From: Mucilaginibacter flavus
GTDB taxonomy: Bacteria > Bacteroidota > Bacteroidia > Sphingobacteriales > Sphingobacteriaceae
Length of the DNA: 64,000 nucleotides
Direction: 5' to 3'
Assembly: GCF_030409315.1 (NCBI RefSeq)
Contig: NZ_JAUFPS010000020.1
Coordinates: 1 to 64,000 of the forward strand
Position numbers and translations under genes: made by a program. Below are positions 63,581 through 64,000 of the stretch, in pieces (position 1 is the stretch's first letter; every line of letters starts with the position of its first letter). The notes beneath the pieces were generated by a model that saw only the letters and a list, made by a program, of their open reading frames with translations, made no database searches and was not told the origin of the DNA.

Positions 63581-64000
63581 TTATTGCTTGCCAATGCGGT
63601 ACATTTTACCATTATCAGTAACGCCATAAAGCGCGCCGTCTTTACCGGTATTTAATGCTCTCCAGCGTTCACGTTTATCTTTAAGCAAGCGTTCTTCGCC
63701 TACTACTTTGTTGTTTTTAATCACAAGGCGCACGATGTGCGAACTGCTTAGGCCGCCAACAAATAAATTACCCTTCCATTCGGGAATTTGGCTGCCGGTA
63801 TAAAATGTAATACCGGCCGGGGATACCACCGGGTCCCAATAATAAATGGGCTGGGTCATGCCTTCTTTTTGCTGAATGGCATCGCCTACCGGCTGACCGC
63901 TATATTCAATACCGTAAGTAATTACCGGCCAGCCGTAGTTATTACCCGGGCGAATAATGTTAATTTCATCACCCCCACGCGGACCAAACTCATCTTCCCA
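63581..64000 (-). CDS. PQQ-dependent sugar dehydrogenase-like protein, C-terminal part (runs off window)
   Basis: The frame is open to the right edge; 139 residues of the C-terminus are visible. EDEFGPRGGDEINIIRPGNN followed by YGWPVITYGIEYSG and PVVSPAGITFYTGSQIPEW, with GGLSSSHIVRLVI, are signatures of soluble glucose/sorbosone dehydrogenases (beta-propeller, PQQ cofactor, calcium). The visible part lies in the last blades; the signal peptide and cofactor His are outside. It probably oxidises aldose sugars in the periplasm. Gene extends beyond 64000. Confidence 0.88.
   Translation of the reverse strand, partial: WEDEFGPRGGDEINIIRPGNNYGWPVITYGIEYSGQPVGDAIQQKEGMTQPIYYWDPVVSPAGITFYTGSQIPEWKGNLFVGGLSSSHIVRLVIKNNKVVGEERLLKDKRERWRALNTGKDGALYGVTDNGKMYRIGKQ

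Overview
The window looks like a piece of a Bacteroidota chromosome, most likely family Sphingobacteriaceae (Mucilaginibacter/Pedobacter-like). This is inferred from gene content and style: RHS proteins of the Bacteroidota type, an outer-membrane beta-barrel receptor with a carboxypeptidase-like N-terminal domain, DUF4097 and DUF5117-type secreted proteins, an E1-alpha/E2 pyruvate dehydrogenase pair, TAnnTTTG-type -7 promoter elements, and A+T-rich spacers with dispersed palindromic repeats. No database search was possible, so the genus is a guess.

Region 1 (1-6.9 kb) is accessory DNA. A large RHS polymorphic-toxin-like gene enters from the left edge. Its variable, A+T-rich C-terminus overlaps a small four-helix membrane protein, a plausible immunity partner. 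A second small pair follows (unknown protein plus DUF5071 protein), then a decayed RHS fragment and an HTH regulator. The regulator abuts the C-terminal stump of a comM/yifB-type Mg-chelatase-like ATPase gene, which has lost its 5' part. Two orphan genes (5327-5785 and 6123-6602) are each followed by a copy of the same 140-180 bp structured repeat, giving a cassette-like layout.

Region 2 (6.9-26 kb) is mostly backbone: a VOC protein, a Tat-exported dienelactone hydrolase, a DUF4097 repeat protein, an RlmD-type 23S rRNA methyltransferase, a HIT protein, a carboxylesterase, an AlkA-like glycosylase, a minus-strand group (MBL hydrolase; alpha/beta hydrolase with a GNAT-nitrilase fusion), DoxX, HemA, a PBP4-type carboxypeptidase, a retropepsin-PDZ protein and a DUF5117-type metalloprotease.

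Region 3 (26-38 kb) is envelope and glycan related: a collagen-like lipoprotein, an outer-membrane receptor-like barrel, a receiver-only response regulator, a GH30-GH5(CBM6-like) glucanase pair, a carboxypeptidase-regulatory-like protein, two glucosaminidases and an O-methyltransferase.

Region 4 (38-45 kb) holds the GTPases Der and Era, two tandem initiator tRNA genes each with its own terminator, a Crp-type regulator, a DUF4267 protein, a cupin with an unclear start, and an unrecognised secreted protein.

Region 5 (45-52.7 kb) is a seven-gene operon: ABC ATPase, permease, GntR (YtrA-like) regulator, DUF2807-like protein, second ABC ATPase, a 1211-residue ABC-2 permease fused to an M1-peptidase-like domain that has lost its HExxH zinc site, and a small protein. 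A 24-bp near-perfect palindrome just upstream of the first gene is a good candidate for the GntR operator.

Region 6 (52.7-64 kb) has DinB, a SNF2-type helicase flanked by inverted copies of an 81-83 bp repeat, one of them inside a 153-bp element with perfect 19-bp terminal inverted repeats that interrupts another repeat family; then a CapA-like protein, an NlpC/P60 hydrolase, pyruvate dehydrogenase E1-alpha and E2, a small hypothetical, and the C-terminal part of a PQQ-type sugar dehydrogenase running off the right edge.
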